A DNA stretch of 64,000 nt from Phreatobacter sp. (GCF_016793595.1 NZ_JAEULY010000002.1:372001-436000), one strand, 5' to 3'; shown: positions 46,816-57,261, numbered from the stretch's first letter. A program made the numbers and translations. The notes: generated by a model from the letters alone, not told the origin.

Positions 46816-48606
46816 GTGACGTTCAACATCGTTTTGCGGGCTTTCGCGCTCGCTGCCGGGCTTGTCGCGGCGACCACCGCGATGGCCCAGGGACGCAATG
46901 CCACGTTCCAGCCGCTCGGCGCGACGCCGACGTTCCGCGACGCGCTGCGCGCCTCGGTCTATGGCAACGTGCTCGCCGCCCGCCTTGCCGCCACAGTGCG
47001 CGACACCGCCACCGCCTCGGTCTACTGGCGGGCCGCGCTCCGGCAGGACCCGCGCAACAACGAGATTCTCGAACGCGCCTTCGTCACGACCCTCGCGGAC
47101 GGCAATATCGATGAGGCGGTTCCGCTCGCCGAGCGTCTGATCCAGATCGATCGCGGCCACCGTCTGGCCCGCCTCGCCCTCGCGATGCGGGCGATGAAGG
47201 CCCGGCAGTATCAGGCCGCGCGCAATCATCTCAATTCCGCCCCGCGCGCCGGCGCCGACCTGACCTCGGCGCTGCTGGTCGGCTGGTCGCAGCTTGGCTC
47301 CGGCGATGCCGGCGCGGGCGTCGCGGCGATCGACCGCCTGACGGGCGCGGACTGGTATGCCCTGTTCAAGAACTTCCACGCCGGCCTCATCCTCGACGCC
47401 GCCGGGCGGCGCACCGATGCCGGCGCCCGGCTGCAGGAGGCCTACAAGCAGGACCCGACCATCCTGCGCATCGTCGATGCCTATGGCCGCTGGGCCTCGC
47501 GAGCCAAGTCCGCCGACGAGGCGCGGCAGATTTTCGCGGCCTATGACAAGGTCATCCCCGGCCATCCGATCATCGCCGACGCGCAGCGCCGGCTCGGCGC
47601 GGAGGGCGGCACGCTGCCCATGCTGGTGCGCACGCCCCAGACGGGCGCGGCCGAAGTGCTCTACGGGCTCGGCTCGGCGCTGTCCCGTCAGGGCGGCGAG
47701 GATCTCGCGCTGATCTATCTGCAACTCGCGCGCTGGCTCGACCCGCAGCACGACCTCGCGATCCTGTCGCTGGCCGATCTCTATGAGTTCCTGAAGGTTC
47801 CGGGCCGGGCGATCGCGGTCTTCGACGCCATGCCGGAATCCTCGCCGCTCTACCGCAACGCGCAGATCCAGCGGGCCCTGAACCTCGACCAGATGGAGCG
47901 CACCGACGAGGCCCGGAAGGCGCTGCAGGATCTGACGGCGAAATATCCGAACGATCTGGAGGCGATTCAGGCGCTCGGCAATGTCCTGCGCGGCCGCAAG
48001 CAGTTCGCGGAGGCGGCCGATGCCTATTCGCGCGCGCTGGCGCTGATCCCGACGCCGACCTCGCAGCACTGGGTCTATTTCTACTTCCGTGGCATCGCCT
48101 ACGAGCGCACCAAGCAGTGGTCGAAGGCGGAAGCCGACCTGAAGCGGGCGCTGGAACTGATCCCCGAGAGCAACGCGCGCGGTCGCGCGCAGGTGCTCAA
48201 CTATCTCGGCTATTCCTGGGTGGATCAGGGCCTGAACCTCGAAGAGGGGCTGGCCCATATCCGCAAGGCCGTCGAGCTGACGCCGGAGGACGGCTACATC
48301 GTCGACAGCCTGGGTTGGGCCTATTACCGGATGGGCCGCTACGAGGAGGCGGTGGTCGAGCTGGAGCGGGCCATCGAACTGCGCCCCGAGGACCCGGTGA
48401 TCAACGATCATCTCGGCGATGCCTACTGGCGCACGGGCCGTCAGCTGGAGGCGCGGTTCCAGTGGAACCATGCGCGCGACCTGAAGCCGGAGCCGGACGA
48501 TCTGCCGCGCATCCTGCAGAAGATCGCCAGCGGTCTCTCCGACGATCGCGATCCGGCTGCCCGCACGACGACCGGGCAGGCGGCGCCGCAATCCGCCCCG
48601 AACTGA
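46816..48606 (+). CDS. Secreted tetratricopeptide-repeat protein
   Basis: 596 aa starting with GTG. Signal peptide MTFNIVLRAFALAAGLVAATTAMAQ. The rest is a long array of TPR-like helical pairs; clear ones include DLEAIQALGNVLRGRKQFAEAADAYSRAL and DGYIVDSLGWAYYRMGRYEEAVVELERAIEL. Probably a periplasmic or membrane-associated scaffold. In Hyphomicrobiales such a protein commonly precedes ispE, as here (37 bp gap). No catalytic domain. Confidence 0.88.
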   Translation: MTFNIVLRAFALAAGLVAATTAMAQGRNATFQPLGATPTFRDALRASVYGNVLAARLAATVRDTATASVYWRAALRQDPRNNEILERAFVTTLADGNIDEAVPLAERLIQIDRGHRLARLALAMRAMKARQYQAARNHLNSAPRAGADLTSALLVGWSQLGSGDAGAGVAAIDRLTGADWYALFKNFHAGLILDAAGRRTDAGARLQEAYKQDPTILRIVDAYGRWASRAKSADEARQIFAAYDKVIPGHPIIADAQRRLGAEGGTLPMLVRTPQTGAAEVLYGLGSALSRQGGEDLALIYLQLARWLDPQHDLAILSLADLYEFLKVPGRAIAVFDAMPESSPLYRNAQIQRALNLDQMERTDEARKALQDLTAKYPNDLEAIQALGNVLRGRKQFAEAADAYSRALALIPTPTSQHWVYFYFRGIAYERTKQWSKAEADLKRALELIPESNARGRAQVLNYLGYSWVDQGLNLEEGLAHIRKAVELTPEDGYIVDSLGWAYYRMGRYEEAVVELERAIELRPEDPVINDHLGDAYWRTGRQLEARFQWNHARDLKPEPDDLPRILQKIASGLSDDRDPAARTTTGQAAPQSAPN

Positions 48607-48643
48607 CAGCAGGCGGCGGGAGCGCAAGCCCCGCCGTGCCGCC

Positions 48644-49519
48644 ATGCTGGTCGAACGGGCGCCCGCCAAGATCAACCTGACGCTCGCCGTGCGCGGCCGC
48701 CGTGCGGACGGCTATCACGACCTCGAAAGCCTCGTCGCCTTTGCGGCGGCCGGCGATGAGCTGCGCTTCGAACCCGGCGGCGAGAGCTACGACCTCGCGG
48801 TTCGCGGCGCGACGGCCGCCGATGCGGGGCAGCTCGCCGACAATCTCGTGCTGAAGGCGGCGCGCCTCGCCTCGGAGCGTATTTCCGGTCTGCCCGGCGG
48901 CCGTTTCGTGCTGGTGAAGCGCCTGCCCGTCGCGGCTGGCCTTGGCGGCGGCTCATCGGACGCTGCCGCCGCGCTGCGACTTCTGGCGCGGGCCGCGGGA
49001 CTTGCCAGCGATGACCCACGGCTGATCGAGGCCGCGCGCCTGACGGGCGCCGACGTGCCGGTCTGCCTCGAGGCGCGGCCGCGCATGATGCGCGGTATCG
49101 GCCACGATCTCGGGTCGGTCCTCGCGCTGCCGCGATTGCCGGCCCTGCTCGTCAACCCGCGTGTTTCGGTTCCGACCCCGGACGTGTTCCGAAGGCTCGG
49201 AATGGCGGCCGGATCGACCGGCGCCGCCGACGCCGCATCGACGATCGAGCGGCAAGCGGCCCTCCGCCGCTCCGACCTCATCGCGCGGCTGCATGCCTCC
49301 CGCAATGATCTCGAACCGCCGGCTCTCGCCATCGCCCCTGTCATCGGCGAGGCGCTGGCCACGCTGCGGACCGATCCCGGCTGCCGGCTCGCGCGCATGT
49401 CGGGCTCGGGAGCGACCGTGTTCGGCCTGTTCGATACCTGCCGGGCCGCGGCCGCGGCCGGCAAGGCCATTGCCGCCGATCATCCCGGCTGGTGGGTCAA
49501 GCCGACGATGATCGGGTGA
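48644..49519 (+). CDS. ispE: 4-diphosphocytidyl-2-C-methyl-D-erythritol kinase
   Basis: 291 aa GHMP kinase that phosphorylates CDP-methylerythritol in the non-mevalonate isoprenoid pathway. N-terminal APAKINLTLAV contains the catalytic-Lys region, LPVAAGLGGGSSDAAAALRLL is the ATP-binding GHMP motif, and SGSGATVFGLF is the C-terminal GHMP motif. It likely forms a unit with the TPR gene. A polyprenyl diphosphate synthase gene nearby uses the end products of this pathway. Confidence 0.95.
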   Translation: MLVERAPAKINLTLAVRGRRADGYHDLESLVAFAAAGDELRFEPGGESYDLAVRGATAADAGQLADNLVLKAARLASERISGLPGGRFVLVKRLPVAAGLGGGSSDAAAALRLLARAAGLASDDPRLIEAARLTGADVPVCLEARPRMMRGIGHDLGSVLALPRLPALLVNPRVSVPTPDVFRRLGMAAGSTGAADAASTIERQAALRRSDLIARLHASRNDLEPPALAIAPVIGEALATLRTDPGCRLARMSGSGATVFGLFDTCRAAAAAGKAIAADHPGWWVKPTMIG

Positions 49520-49523
49520 GGCG

Positions 49524-50237
49524 TCAGCTGTTCCGGTAACGCCGCCAGCCGGCGACGCGGAGATCGCAGGCCGGACAGGTGCCGCAGCCATAGCCCCAGT
49601 CGTGCTTTGTCGTGCGGTCGCCGAGATAGCAGGAATGACTCTCGTCGCGGATGAGATCGACCAGCGCTTCGCCGCCGAGGCGCTCGGTCATGGCCCAGGT
49701 CTCGGCCTTGTCGATGAACATCAACGGCGTGTGCAGCACGAAGCGTGTGTCCATGCCGAGGTTCAGCGCCACCTGCAATGCCTTGATCGTGTCGTCGCGG
49801 CAGTCGGGATAGCCGGAATAGTCGGTTTCGCACATGCCGGCGACGATGTGTTTCAGGCCGCGCCGGTAGGCGAGGGCGGCCGCAAAGGTCAGGAAGACGA
49901 GGTTGCGGCCGGGAACGAAGGTGTTGGGCAGGCCGGCATCGGTCATCTCGATGGCGACATCGCGGGTGAGCGAGGTGTTCGAGATTTCGCCGAGCGCCGC
50001 GAGCCCGACCGTGTGATCCTCGCCGAGCCGCTGTCGCCATGCGGGGTTCAGGTTCGCCAGGCCGCCGCGCACCGCTGCCCGGCATTCGAGCTCGACGCGG
50101 TGGCGCTGGCCGTAGTCGAAGCCGAGCGTCTCGACATGGCCGAAACGGTCCAGCGCCCAGGCGAGGCAGGTCGAGGAATCCTGGCCGCCCGAGAACAGGA
50201 CGAGGGCGCCAGGCGTTCCAGTGCTCTCGCACGCCAT
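49524..50237 (-). CDS. queC: 7-cyano-7-deazaguanine synthase
   Basis: 237 aa. QueC makes preQ0 from 7-carboxy-7-deazaguanine with ammonia and ATP, for queuosine tRNA modification. PP-loop SGGQDS is at residues 16–21. The zinc site is formed by Cys203 in HSCYLGD and Cys218, Cys221, Cys224 in [10 protein letters not shown]. It converges with ispE (4 bp between stops) and lies 10 bp downstream of the polyprenyl synthase gene on the same strand. No other que genes are in the window. Confidence 0.95.
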   Translation of the reverse strand: MACESTGTPGALVLFSGGQDSSTCLAWALDRFGHVETLGFDYGQRHRVELECRAAVRGGLANLNPAWRQRLGEDHTVGLAALGEISNTSLTRDVAIEMTDAGLPNTFVPGRNLVFLTFAAALAYRRGLKHIVAGMCETDYSGYPDCRDDTIKALQVALNLGMDTRFVLHTPLMFIDKAETWAMTERLGGEALVDLIRDESHSCYLGDRTTKHDWGYGCGTCPACDLRVAGWRRYRNS

Positions 50238-50247
50238 CGCCGCCGGC

Positions 50248-51255
50248 TCAGTAGGCGCGGGCGATGCAGAACTCGACCGCCTGCTTCAGCGCGTCCTTCA
50301 GGGCGGAGTCCGGGAACAGCGCCAGCGCATCGTTGGCCATGTCGCCATAGTGGCGCGCGCGCTCGATCGTGTCGGCGAGGGCACCGTGCTTGGTCATCAG
50401 ACCGATGGCGGCGTCGAGGTCGCCCTCGGCGATCTCCCCTTCGACCAGCGTCTTCTTCCAGAAGGCGCGCTCGGCCTCCGAGCCGCGCCTAAAGGCGAGC
50501 ACGACGGGCAGGGTGATCTTGCCCTCGCGGAAATCGTCGCCGGTGTTCTTGCCGAGCTTCTGCGCCTTGCCGCCATAGTCCAGCGCGTCGTCGATGAGCT
50601 GGAAGGCGATGCCGAGGTTCATGCCATAGGCCCGGGCGGCGGCCTGCTCCGCCTTCGGCCGCTCGGCGATGACCGGGCCGACCTCGCAGGCGGCGGCGAA
50701 CAACTCCGCCGTCTTGCCCCGGATCACCGCCAGATACTCGTCCTCGGTCGTCGCGGTGTTCTTGGCCGCGGCAAGCTGCATGACCTCGCCCTCGGCGATC
50801 ACGGCGGCCGCCGTCGAGAGGATGTCCAGCGCGCGCAGCGAGCCGACCTCGACCATCATCTTGAAGGCCTGCCCCAGCAGGAAGTCGCCGACCAGAACCG
50901 AGGCCTCGTTGCCCCAGACCATGCGGGCGGCGGGCTTGCCCCGGCGCATGTCGCTTTCGTCCACGACATCGTCGTGCAGCAGCGTCGCCGTGTGCATGAA
51001 CTCGACGGCCGCCGCGAGCTTGACGTGGCCTTCGCCCCGGTAGCCGGCGAGCTGGGCCGTCGCCAGCGTCAGCATGGGCCTGAGCCGCTTGCCGCCCGAG
51101 GAGATCAGATGGTTCGCGACCTCCGGGATCATGGTGACCTCGGAGCCCGTGCGCGACAGGATCATCGCGTTGACGCGTTCCATGTCCGCGCGGGTCGCCC
51201 CGACCAGCGCCTCGATGGTGGCCTTTTCCTTCTCGAAGGGGACGACGACTGCCAC
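50248..51255 (-). CDS. ispB: Polyprenyl (octaprenyl-type) diphosphate synthase, copy 1
   Basis: 335 aa trans-prenyltransferase that builds the side chain for ubiquinone. First Asp-rich motif HDDVVDESD is at 95–102, second [16 protein letters not shown] near 217; SSGGKRLRP is the IPP-binding Gly-Lys-Arg region. The GTG start ([11 protein letters not shown]) is used in this family. It is the first copy; a diverged second copy is at 59055. Flanked by a divergent DUF2007 gene, the usual alphaproteobacterial arrangement. Confidence 0.93.
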   Translation of the reverse strand: MAVVVPFEKEKATIEALVGATRADMERVNAMILSRTGSEVTMIPEVANHLISSGGKRLRPMLTLATAQLAGYRGEGHVKLAAAVEFMHTATLLHDDVVDESDMRRGKPAARMVWGNEASVLVGDFLLGQAFKMMVEVGSLRALDILSTAAAVIAEGEVMQLAAAKNTATTEDEYLAVIRGKTAELFAAACEVGPVIAERPKAEQAAARAYGMNLGIAFQLIDDALDYGGKAQKLGKNTGDDFREGKITLPVVLAFRRGSEAERAFWKKTLVEGEIAEGDLDAAIGLMTKHGALADTIERARHYGDMANDALALFPDSALKDALKQAVEFCIARAY

Positions 51256-51386
51256 GCCATGCTCCAGACTGTATGCGTCCGCATTGGACGGAATTTACCG
51301 GGACAATAGGGATGCGGCGCACCCTTCTCAAGTCGCGCGGTGTCGCGAAAGATGGCGAGGTTGCCGCATGAGGGAGCAAGCGCATC

Positions 51387-51614
51387 GTGGAGGAGATCAT
51401 CCGAACCCCCGATCCGGTCCTGGTCGGCGCGGTCGAGGCCCTGCTGGGGTCCGAGGGCATCGACGTTCTGGTGGCCGATCGGCACATTTCGGCCATCGAG
51501 GCACGTATCGTCGCCTTTCCGCTGCGTGTGCTGGTGCCGGCGGACCAGGCCGACCGCGCCCGGCGGCTGATCCGCGAGGCCGGCTGGGGCGATGAACTGA
51601 GGCCGGCGCCCTGA
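51387..51614 (+). CDS. DUF2007 small protein, copy 1
   Basis: 75 aa, GTG start. The sequence EEIIRTPDPVLVGAVEALLGSEGIDVLVADRHIS and ending RVLVPADQADRARRLIREAGW matches the DUF2007 (putative signal transducing protein) domain, a small ferredoxin-like fold. The function is unknown. Divergent from the polyprenyl synthase and followed by a methyltransferase, a conserved synteny. A second copy is at 58723–58950. Confidence 0.8.
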   Translation: MEEIIRTPDPVLVGAVEALLGSEGIDVLVADRHISAIEARIVAFPLRVLVPADQADRARRLIREAGWGDELRPAP

Positions 51615-51671
51615 TTTGTCGCCGCGCGATGCAGGGTGGGCATGTCCGGTGATCCGTGCCATGGCTTGGGG

Positions 51672-52436
51672 ATGAGCCTCGACGCGCAGGATCAGGAAAC
51701 GACCACCGACACCGTCCTCGGCGGGCGTGTGCGGCTCGTCCAGCCGCGTCGCGGCCATCGCGCCGGCCATGACGCCGTGCTGCTGGCGGCCGCCGTGCCC
51801 GCGCTGCCGGGCGAGCGGGTGCTCGATCTCGGCGCGGGGGTGGGCACTGCGGCCTTCTGCCTCGCCGCGCGGGTGGCCGTCGGCTACCTGACGCTGGTCG
51901 AGGTCGACCCGGGGCTTGCCCGGCTCGCCGAACAGAACGCCGCCGCCAACGGCTATGGCAACCGCACCCGCGTCATCGTCATGGACGCGCTCGCGCGCGG
52001 CGCGCCGCGCGAGAAGGCGGGCCTGCTGGTCGGCGAAATCGACCGCGTGATGACCAATCCGCCCTTCCACGACACGCCGCGTCACCGCGCCTCGCCTTCG
52101 GTGGGCAAGCGGCTCGCGCATGCGGCGGGCGACGACCTCATCGCCGGGTTCCTGCGCACCGCCGTCTCGATGCTGCGGCCCGGCGGCACGGTGACGCTGA
52201 TCCACCGCGCCGACCAGCCGGAGGTGCTGCTCGGGGCTCTGCGCGGGCGTTTCGGCGGTGTGACGCTCAGGCCGATCCATCCGAAGCCTGGCGCGGCGGC
52301 CGTCAGGCTCATCGCCACGGGCATCAAGGGCTCGCGCGCGCCGGTGTCGATCCTGCCCGGTCTCGTGCTGCAGGACGGCGAGGGACAGCCGACGCCCGAG
52401 GCCGAGGCGATCCTGCGGGAAGGAAGGGGCTTCTAG
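51672..52436 (+). CDS. TrmN6-like SAM-dependent methyltransferase, copy 1
   Basis: 254 aa from ATG at 51672 (MSLDAQDQETTTD); the frame extends 12 codons upstream. Motif I LDLGAGVGTAAFCLAARV, and NPPF (MTNPPFHDTPRHRAS) mark an N6-adenine-type methyltransferase, probably for tRNA1(Val) A37 or a similar RNA base. It follows DUF2007 and directly abuts the Ivy-like gene. A second diverged copy is at 57980–58726. Confidence 0.85.
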   Translation: MSLDAQDQETTTDTVLGGRVRLVQPRRGHRAGHDAVLLAAAVPALPGERVLDLGAGVGTAAFCLAARVAVGYLTLVEVDPGLARLAEQNAAANGYGNRTRVIVMDALARGAPREKAGLLVGEIDRVMTNPPFHDTPRHRASPSVGKRLAHAAGDDLIAGFLRTAVSMLRPGGTVTLIHRADQPEVLLGALRGRFGGVTLRPIHPKPGAAAVRLIATGIKGSRAPVSILPGLVLQDGEGQPTPEAEAILREGRGF

Positions 52437-52856
52437 ATGATGCGGATGATCGTTGCCGGCCTTGTCGCGGCCATTGTGGCGCTGGGCGCGCCGGCGCGGC
52501 TATCCGCGCAGAGCGACCAGCCCTATCTGTTCGACCTTCTGAAACGGCCGGCCTTCAAGGACAGCTGGGACAACCTGTTCCGCCGCAACCGCAATGTCGA
52601 TCGCTGGGTGCATGTGTTCGGCGGCGGGGGCAACGGCGTCTCCGGCCCTGCCGAGCTGGTGGCGGCCGACGGGCGGCGCTTCCTGTCGACCGATGTCTGC
52701 AAGCCGCATGACTGCGCCGACAACCAGCTTTTCGTGCTGTTCACGGCAGACGGAAGCAGGGCCTGGGCGACGCTTCGGCACAAGGATTTCGTGCAGTGGT
52801 TCGGCAATCCCGGCCCGGTGGAGCGGCGCCTGCTGGAGCAGCGGCTGGCGCGGTGA
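52437..52856 (+). CDS. Ivy-like periplasmic lysozyme inhibitor
   Basis: 139 aa with signal peptide MMRMIVAGLVAAIVALGAPARLSAQ. The mature domain contains CKPHDCADNQLFVLF; the CKPHDC loop is the hallmark of Ivy (inhibitor of vertebrate C-type lysozyme), whose His blocks the lysozyme active site, and the two Cys form the loop disulfide. Preceding WVHVFGGGGNGVSGPAEL and following GSRAWATLRHKDFVQWFGNPG fit the family. The start is immediately after the methyltransferase stop. It would protect peptidoglycan in the periplasm. Confidence 0.8.
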   Translation: MMRMIVAGLVAAIVALGAPARLSAQSDQPYLFDLLKRPAFKDSWDNLFRRNRNVDRWVHVFGGGGNGVSGPAELVAADGRRFLSTDVCKPHDCADNQLFVLFTADGSRAWATLRHKDFVQWFGNPGPVERRLLEQRLAR

Positions 52857-52903
52857 AAGTGGTCGCTCATTATGCTGAGCGTAGCCCTGGCCAGTGCCAA
52901 CCC

Positions 52904-53003
52904 TCTCCCCTTGTGGGAGAGAGTGCCTGCGTAGCAGGCGGGTGAGGGGAAAAAACAGACCCCTCATCCGCCCCTCTGGGGCACTTTCTCCCACAAGGGG
53001 AGA
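52904..53003. repeat. Rhizobial-type intergenic inverted-repeat element
   Basis: 100-bp palindromic unit: perfect 17-bp terminal arms (52904–52920 and 52987–53003; TCTCCCCTTGTGGGAGA in the left arm), a nested GCCTGC–GTA–GCAGGC hairpin (52925–52939) and an inner TGAGGGG/CCCCTCA pair. Elements with the CCCTTGTGGGAG core are widely dispersed between genes in rhizobia. It lies between the Ivy-like gene and glyS and can also act as a transcription terminator or mRNA stabiliser. Confidence 0.8.
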
Positions 53004-53077
53004 AGGATCAGGTGGCTCTCGTGCCTGTCGACCTTCGTCCGCCAACCCTCGCCCTCCAAGGGAGGGTGAAGGGAGCA

Positions 53078-55180
53078 CTATCCCTCGATCTTCGAGAAAT
53101 CCGCGACCGTCGCGGTTGCCGCGCGCAGTTCGGCCAGCATCTTCAGCCGGTTTTCGCGCAGCGCCGGGTCTTCGGCATTGACCGTCACCTTGTCGAAGAA
53201 GGCATCGACGGCGGGCCGAAGCTCGGCGAGCGCCTTCATCGCACCGGCATAGTCTTCGCGCGCGACATGGTCGCGGGCATGCGCCGTGGCGGACTGGAGC
53301 AGGTTGTAGAGCGCGCGCTCCTCGGGAAGGCCCTTGTCATGGACGAGCTGGGAGTCGGGCGCGCCGTCATAGGCGCGGCCGTCCTTCTTCTCCTCGATGC
53401 GCAGGATGTTCATGGCGCGCTTGGTACCGGCCAGCAGGTTCTTCCCGTCGTCGGTGGTCAGGAAGGCGGCGAGTGCCTCGACGCGTCGGACGACCAGCAG
53501 GAGGTCGTCATTGCCCTCGCCGGAAGCCAGCACGGCATCGACGAGGTCGTGGCGCTGGCCCTGATCGCGGAGCAGGACTTTCAGGCGGTCGTGGAAGAAG
53601 GAGAGGAGGTCGCCGTTGAAGCCATCGACCTTCGTGAGGGCGAACGTCAGGCCATTCTCGGCCAGCAGGCGGATGACGCCGAGCGCGGCGCGACGCAGCG
53701 CGAACGGATCTTTGGAGCCGGTAGGCTTCTCGTCGATCCGCCAGAATCCGGTAAGAACGTCCAGCTTGTCGGCGAGCGCCACCGCCACGGCGACCTTATC
53801 GGTCGGCACGCGGTCGCTCGGCCCCTGCGGCTTGTAGTGATCCTCGATGGCCGCCGCGACGCTCTCGTGTTCGCCCTGCAGAAGCGCATATTTCCGGCCC
53901 ATCAGGCCCTGCACTTCCGGGAACTCGCCGACCACCTCGGTCATCAGGTCGGCCTTGGCGAGTTCCGCCGCACGCTCGGCCAGAGCCGGATCCGCACCCA
54001 CTAGCGGCGCGATATGCTTCGCCAGCGCCTTGATGCGCTCGACGCGCTCGCCCTGCGTGCCAAGCTTCTCGTGGAACACCACGTTCAGCGCGCGGAGCTT
54101 CGCCATGCGCTGGTCCAGCGGCTTTCCGTGTGTCTCGTAGCCGGGCAGGGGCTTCTGGTCGGTCTGCCAGAAATAGAGCGCATCCGACAGGCGGGCTCGG
54201 ATGACCCGCTCGTTGCCGGCGACGATGGTTAGCCCCCCGTCGGCAGCTTCGAGATTGGCGGTCAGCACGAAGCGGTTGGCGAGCCGCCCGGTCTTCGGGT
54301 CGCGCACCACGAAGCATTTCTGGTTGGCGCGGATCGTGGCCCGGATCACCTCGTCGGGGATCTGGAGGAAATCCGCCTCGAACGTGCCCATCAGCACGAC
54401 CGGCCATTCGACGAGGCCGGCGACCTCATTGAGCAGGCCCTCGTCCTCGACCAGCTCATAGCCTTGCGCGAAGCAGAGGTTCTTGGCGTCGTCGAGGATG
54501 CGGCGCTTGCGCTCCTCGGGGTCGACGACGACCTTCGCCTTGTCGAGGCTGCCGAGATAATCGTCCATGCGCCGGACGCGGATGTCGCCGGGCGCCATGA
54601 AGCGATGGCCGCGCGTCACGTCTCCGGAAACGATTCCGTCGATGGCGAAGGGAATGACCGCGGGCTCCTCGGTCTCCGGGCCGAAGGTGCAGACGATGGA
54701 TTGCAGCGGCCGCACCCAGCGCAGCGACGAGGTCGAAATGGACGCCTCGCCCCAGCGCATCGATTTCGGCCATGGGAACGAACGGACGATCTCCGGGACG
54801 ATCTCGGCGATCACCTCGGGGGTCGGCCGCCCCGGCTTGTCGATGACGGCGATGTAGCTGTCGCCCTTCTTCGGGTCGGACTGGATGGTCGCCTGATCGA
54901 TGGAGGCGAGGCCGGCAGCTTTCAGGAAGCCCTGAATGGCGGCTTCCGGCGCGCCGACGCGTGGCCCCTTGCGCTCTTCCTTCACGTCCGGCGAGGCGGC
55001 GGGCAGGCCGTGGACCGACAGCGCGATGCGACGCGGGGTGACGACGGCGCGGGCGCCCTCGTAGAGGCAGCCCTTGGCCACCAGAGCGTCGGTGACGGCC
55101 TTCTTCAGATGCGCCGCGGCATCCGCCTGCATGCGGGCCGGGATTTCTTCCGAGAGCAGTTCGAGAAGGAGATCGGGCAT
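53078..55180 (-). CDS. glyS: Glycyl-tRNA synthetase beta subunit
   Basis: 700 aa, usual length. N-terminus [21 protein letters not shown] is the family signature; the body follows glyS throughout ([40 protein letters not shown]-like region). The beta subunit binds tRNA-Gly while alpha catalyses. Downstream of glyQ, separated by a secreted-protein gene (leftward) and a DUF333 gene on the other strand. Confidence 0.97.
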   Translation of the reverse strand: MPDLLLELLSEEIPARMQADAAAHLKKAVTDALVAKGCLYEGARAVVTPRRIALSVHGLPAASPDVKEERKGPRVGAPEAAIQGFLKAAGLASIDQATIQSDPKKGDSYIAVIDKPGRPTPEVIAEIVPEIVRSFPWPKSMRWGEASISTSSLRWVRPLQSIVCTFGPETEEPAVIPFAIDGIVSGDVTRGHRFMAPGDIRVRRMDDYLGSLDKAKVVVDPEERKRRILDDAKNLCFAQGYELVEDEGLLNEVAGLVEWPVVLMGTFEADFLQIPDEVIRATIRANQKCFVVRDPKTGRLANRFVLTANLEAADGGLTIVAGNERVIRARLSDALYFWQTDQKPLPGYETHGKPLDQRMAKLRALNVVFHEKLGTQGERVERIKALAKHIAPLVGADPALAERAAELAKADLMTEVVGEFPEVQGLMGRKYALLQGEHESVAAAIEDHYKPQGPSDRVPTDKVAVAVALADKLDVLTGFWRIDEKPTGSKDPFALRRAALGVIRLLAENGLTFALTKVDGFNGDLLSFFHDRLKVLLRDQGQRHDLVDAVLASGEGNDDLLLVVRRVEALAAFLTTDDGKNLLAGTKRAMNILRIEEKKDGRAYDGAPDSQLVHDKGLPEERALYNLLQSATAHARDHVAREDYAGAMKALAELRPAVDAFFDKVTVNAEDPALRENRLKMLAELRAATATVADFSKIEG

Positions 55181-55264
55181 GGGCTCGGCTCGGCGGGCGC
55201 GCGCCGCGTGGCGAACGGAGGCACCCTGTGCGATGGTTTCGTCGGGTGCTTCCGTAATTGGAGA

Positions 55265-55525
55265 ATGGCCATGCGTCCAGCGCCGAGCCTGCTGGCGGCT
55301 ATTGCTGCTGTCGTCGCCACGGTCGCGTGGTCATCGGCTGTCGCGCAGCTGCGCGGTGTTGGTCTAGCCAATCCGGCCTCGACGAACTGCATTCAGCGCG
55401 GTGGGCGCTCGGAAATCAGGAATAGCGCGCAGGGCCAGTATGGCGTCTGCATATTCGCCGACGGGCGGGTCTGCGAGGAATGGGCGCTGTTCCGGGAAGG
55501 CCGCTGCGTAAGGCCGCGGGGTTGA
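55265..55525 (+). CDS. DUF333 family secreted protein
   Basis: 86 aa from ATG at 55265 ([28 protein letters not shown], a signal peptide); ATG at 55271 is also possible. The mature part [20 protein letters not shown] … [25 protein letters not shown] is the DUF333 domain (NPAs…C…GG, then C…CeEWalfrG.C). Four Cys probably form disulfides. The function is unknown despite the 'putative hemolysin' label sometimes used. It sits opposite to glyS/glyQ, inside the glyQ–glyS interval. Confidence 0.85.
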   Translation: MAMRPAPSLLAAIAAVVATVAWSSAVAQLRGVGLANPASTNCIQRGGRSEIRNSAQGQYGVCIFADGRVCEEWALFREGRCVRPRG

Positions 55526-55546
55526 ACCCGCGACCAGCGCCTCGCC

Positions 55547-56029
55547 TCATTCCGTCTGCTGCAGGAGATATTGCCAGCTCTGCTGGCCCGGCGGCTCGAT
55601 ATTGTCGATCAGCCAGCGGCCGTTCTCGAAATGCAGCGCGTAGATGACCTCGCGCTCCTCGTAGTTGCGGAACTTCACGCGCACGCGGGCGACGCGGTCG
55701 ACCTTGGCCACGAGTTCAAAGCGCAGCGTGTTCTTCCAGCCGTCCTCCTCCTCCTGGCACAGGCAGAGGTAGTCGGCGTCGAGGCCGGGCAGGGGGCTGT
55801 CCTGCTCGCGCGAGCGGCGGCGCTGGCGCGCGAACAGGCGGTTGAGCTCGCGGGTGAGGAAAGTCCGCTCGTTGCGCTCGTTCACGGTCGCGAAAAAGGT
55901 GCGCACCGTCTCGACGGGATCGGTGGTCGATTGCGCGAGCGCAAGGCGGGGAGCGAGGGCGCTTGCCGCGACCGCGAGGCCAAGGACGCGGCGCGAGAGC
56001 AGCGGGAAGGCTTTCGAATGCGATGTCAT
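55547..56029 (-). CDS. Secreted protein of unknown function
   Basis: 160 aa from ATG at 56029 (MTSHSKAFPLLSRRVLGLAVAASALAPRLALAQ, a leader with LSRRVLGL, possibly twin-arginine type). The mature part VETVRTFFATVNERNE … LDADYLCLCQEEEDGWKNTLRFELVAKVDRVARVRVKF looks like a DUF3828-type NTF2-like domain, ending with WLIDNI. Lies between glyQ and glyS on the same strand, as a small hypothetical often does in Alphaproteobacteria. Confidence 0.75.
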   Translation of the reverse strand: MTSHSKAFPLLSRRVLGLAVAASALAPRLALAQSTTDPVETVRTFFATVNERNERTFLTRELNRLFARQRRRSREQDSPLPGLDADYLCLCQEEEDGWKNTLRFELVAKVDRVARVRVKFRNYEEREVIYALHFENGRWLIDNIEPPGQQSWQYLLQQTE

Positions 56030-56134
56030 GCGATATCCGGTCCGTTGGTTGGCGGGCCGGGCGGTTGTGGGAGTATTCGGTTTCAGCTTGTGGTCGTCGC
56101 CAGCAGCGCCCACGACACAAAGCGCGGGACGCTG

Positions 56135-57046
56135 CTAGGCGCCACCCGCCTCGGTCTGAAGCCAGGCCGCGCCACAGGCCTTGGCGAGTTCGCGCACGCG
56201 CAGGATGTAGCTCTGCCGTTCGGTGACCGAGATCACGCCGCGCGCATCCAGCAGGTTGAAGGCGTGGCTCGCCTTGATGCACTGGTCATAGGCGGGCAGG
56301 GCGGAGAGGTGCCGCCCGTCCGAACCCTCCGCCGGGGCGCCGGCCGCGAGATATTTCCGGCAGGCAGCTTCGGCCATGCGGAACTGCTCGAACAGCATGT
56401 CGGTGTCGGCGAATTCGAAGTTGTGGCGCGAATATTCCTGCTCGGCCTGGAGGAAGACGTCGCCATAGGTGACCTTCTCGGCGCCTTCTCGGCCGTTGAA
56501 GTTCAGGTCATAGACCCGCTCCACGCCCTGCACATACATGGCGAGGCGCTCCAGACCGTAGGTCAGTTCGCCCGCGACTGGCGCGCACTCAAAGCCGGCG
56601 ACCTGCTGGAAGTAGGTGAACTGCGAGACTTCCATGCCGTCGCACCAGCACTCCCAGCCGAGGCCCCAGGCGCCGAGCGTCGGGCTCTCCCAGTCGTCCT
56701 CGACGAAGCGTATGTCGTGCTGGGCCGGGTCGATCCCGATGGCGCGCAGGCTGCCGAGATAGAGCTCCTGCGCGTCGGCCGGCGACGGCTTCATGATCAC
56801 CTGGAACTGGTAGTAGTGTTGCAGCCGGTTCGGGTTCTCGCCGTAGCGCCCGTCGGCGGGCCGGCGCGAGGGCTGCACATAGGCCGCATTCCACGGCTTC
56901 GGACCGAGGGCGCGCAGCGTCGTCGCCGGATGAAAGGTGCCGGCACCGACCTCCATGTCGTAGGGCTGCAGGATCACGCAGCCCTGCTTCGCCCAGTAGT
57001 CCTGGAGCGTCAGGATCAGGCCCTGAAACGACGTCGGTTTGGCCAC
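56135..57046 (-). CDS. glyQ: Glycyl-tRNA synthetase alpha subunit
   Basis: 303 aa from GTG at 57046 ([22 protein letters not shown], the exact family N-terminus); the longer frame upstream is noncoding. Catalytic subunit: [56 protein letters not shown] and [26 protein letters not shown] are invariant regions. Works with GlyS as an alpha2beta2 complex. Confidence 0.97.
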   Translation of the reverse strand: MAKPTSFQGLILTLQDYWAKQGCVILQPYDMEVGAGTFHPATTLRALGPKPWNAAYVQPSRRPADGRYGENPNRLQHYYQFQVIMKPSPADAQELYLGSLRAIGIDPAQHDIRFVEDDWESPTLGAWGLGWECWCDGMEVSQFTYFQQVAGFECAPVAGELTYGLERLAMYVQGVERVYDLNFNGREGAEKVTYGDVFLQAEQEYSRHNFEFADTDMLFEQFRMAEAACRKYLAAGAPAEGSDGRHLSALPAYDQCIKASHAFNLLDARGVISVTERQSYILRVRELAKACGAAWLQTEAGGA

Positions 57047-57261
57047 GGGATACCTGCGAGGGAAGCGTCGCCGGAGGGGAACCGGTGTGCGGCGCAACAT
57101 ACCCGCGAAGGTTGGCGAGTCAACCCGACATCGGGCCGATGCGCGGCGTGGCATCGCAGCCGCGCCGTGCTGCCGGCGGCGCGCCTGCCGAATGTCGCCT
57201 CGGAAAGCTCACCCGTCCCGATCGCACGCCGCGACGGTCGTGGTCGGGCCGCCCGAACCGC

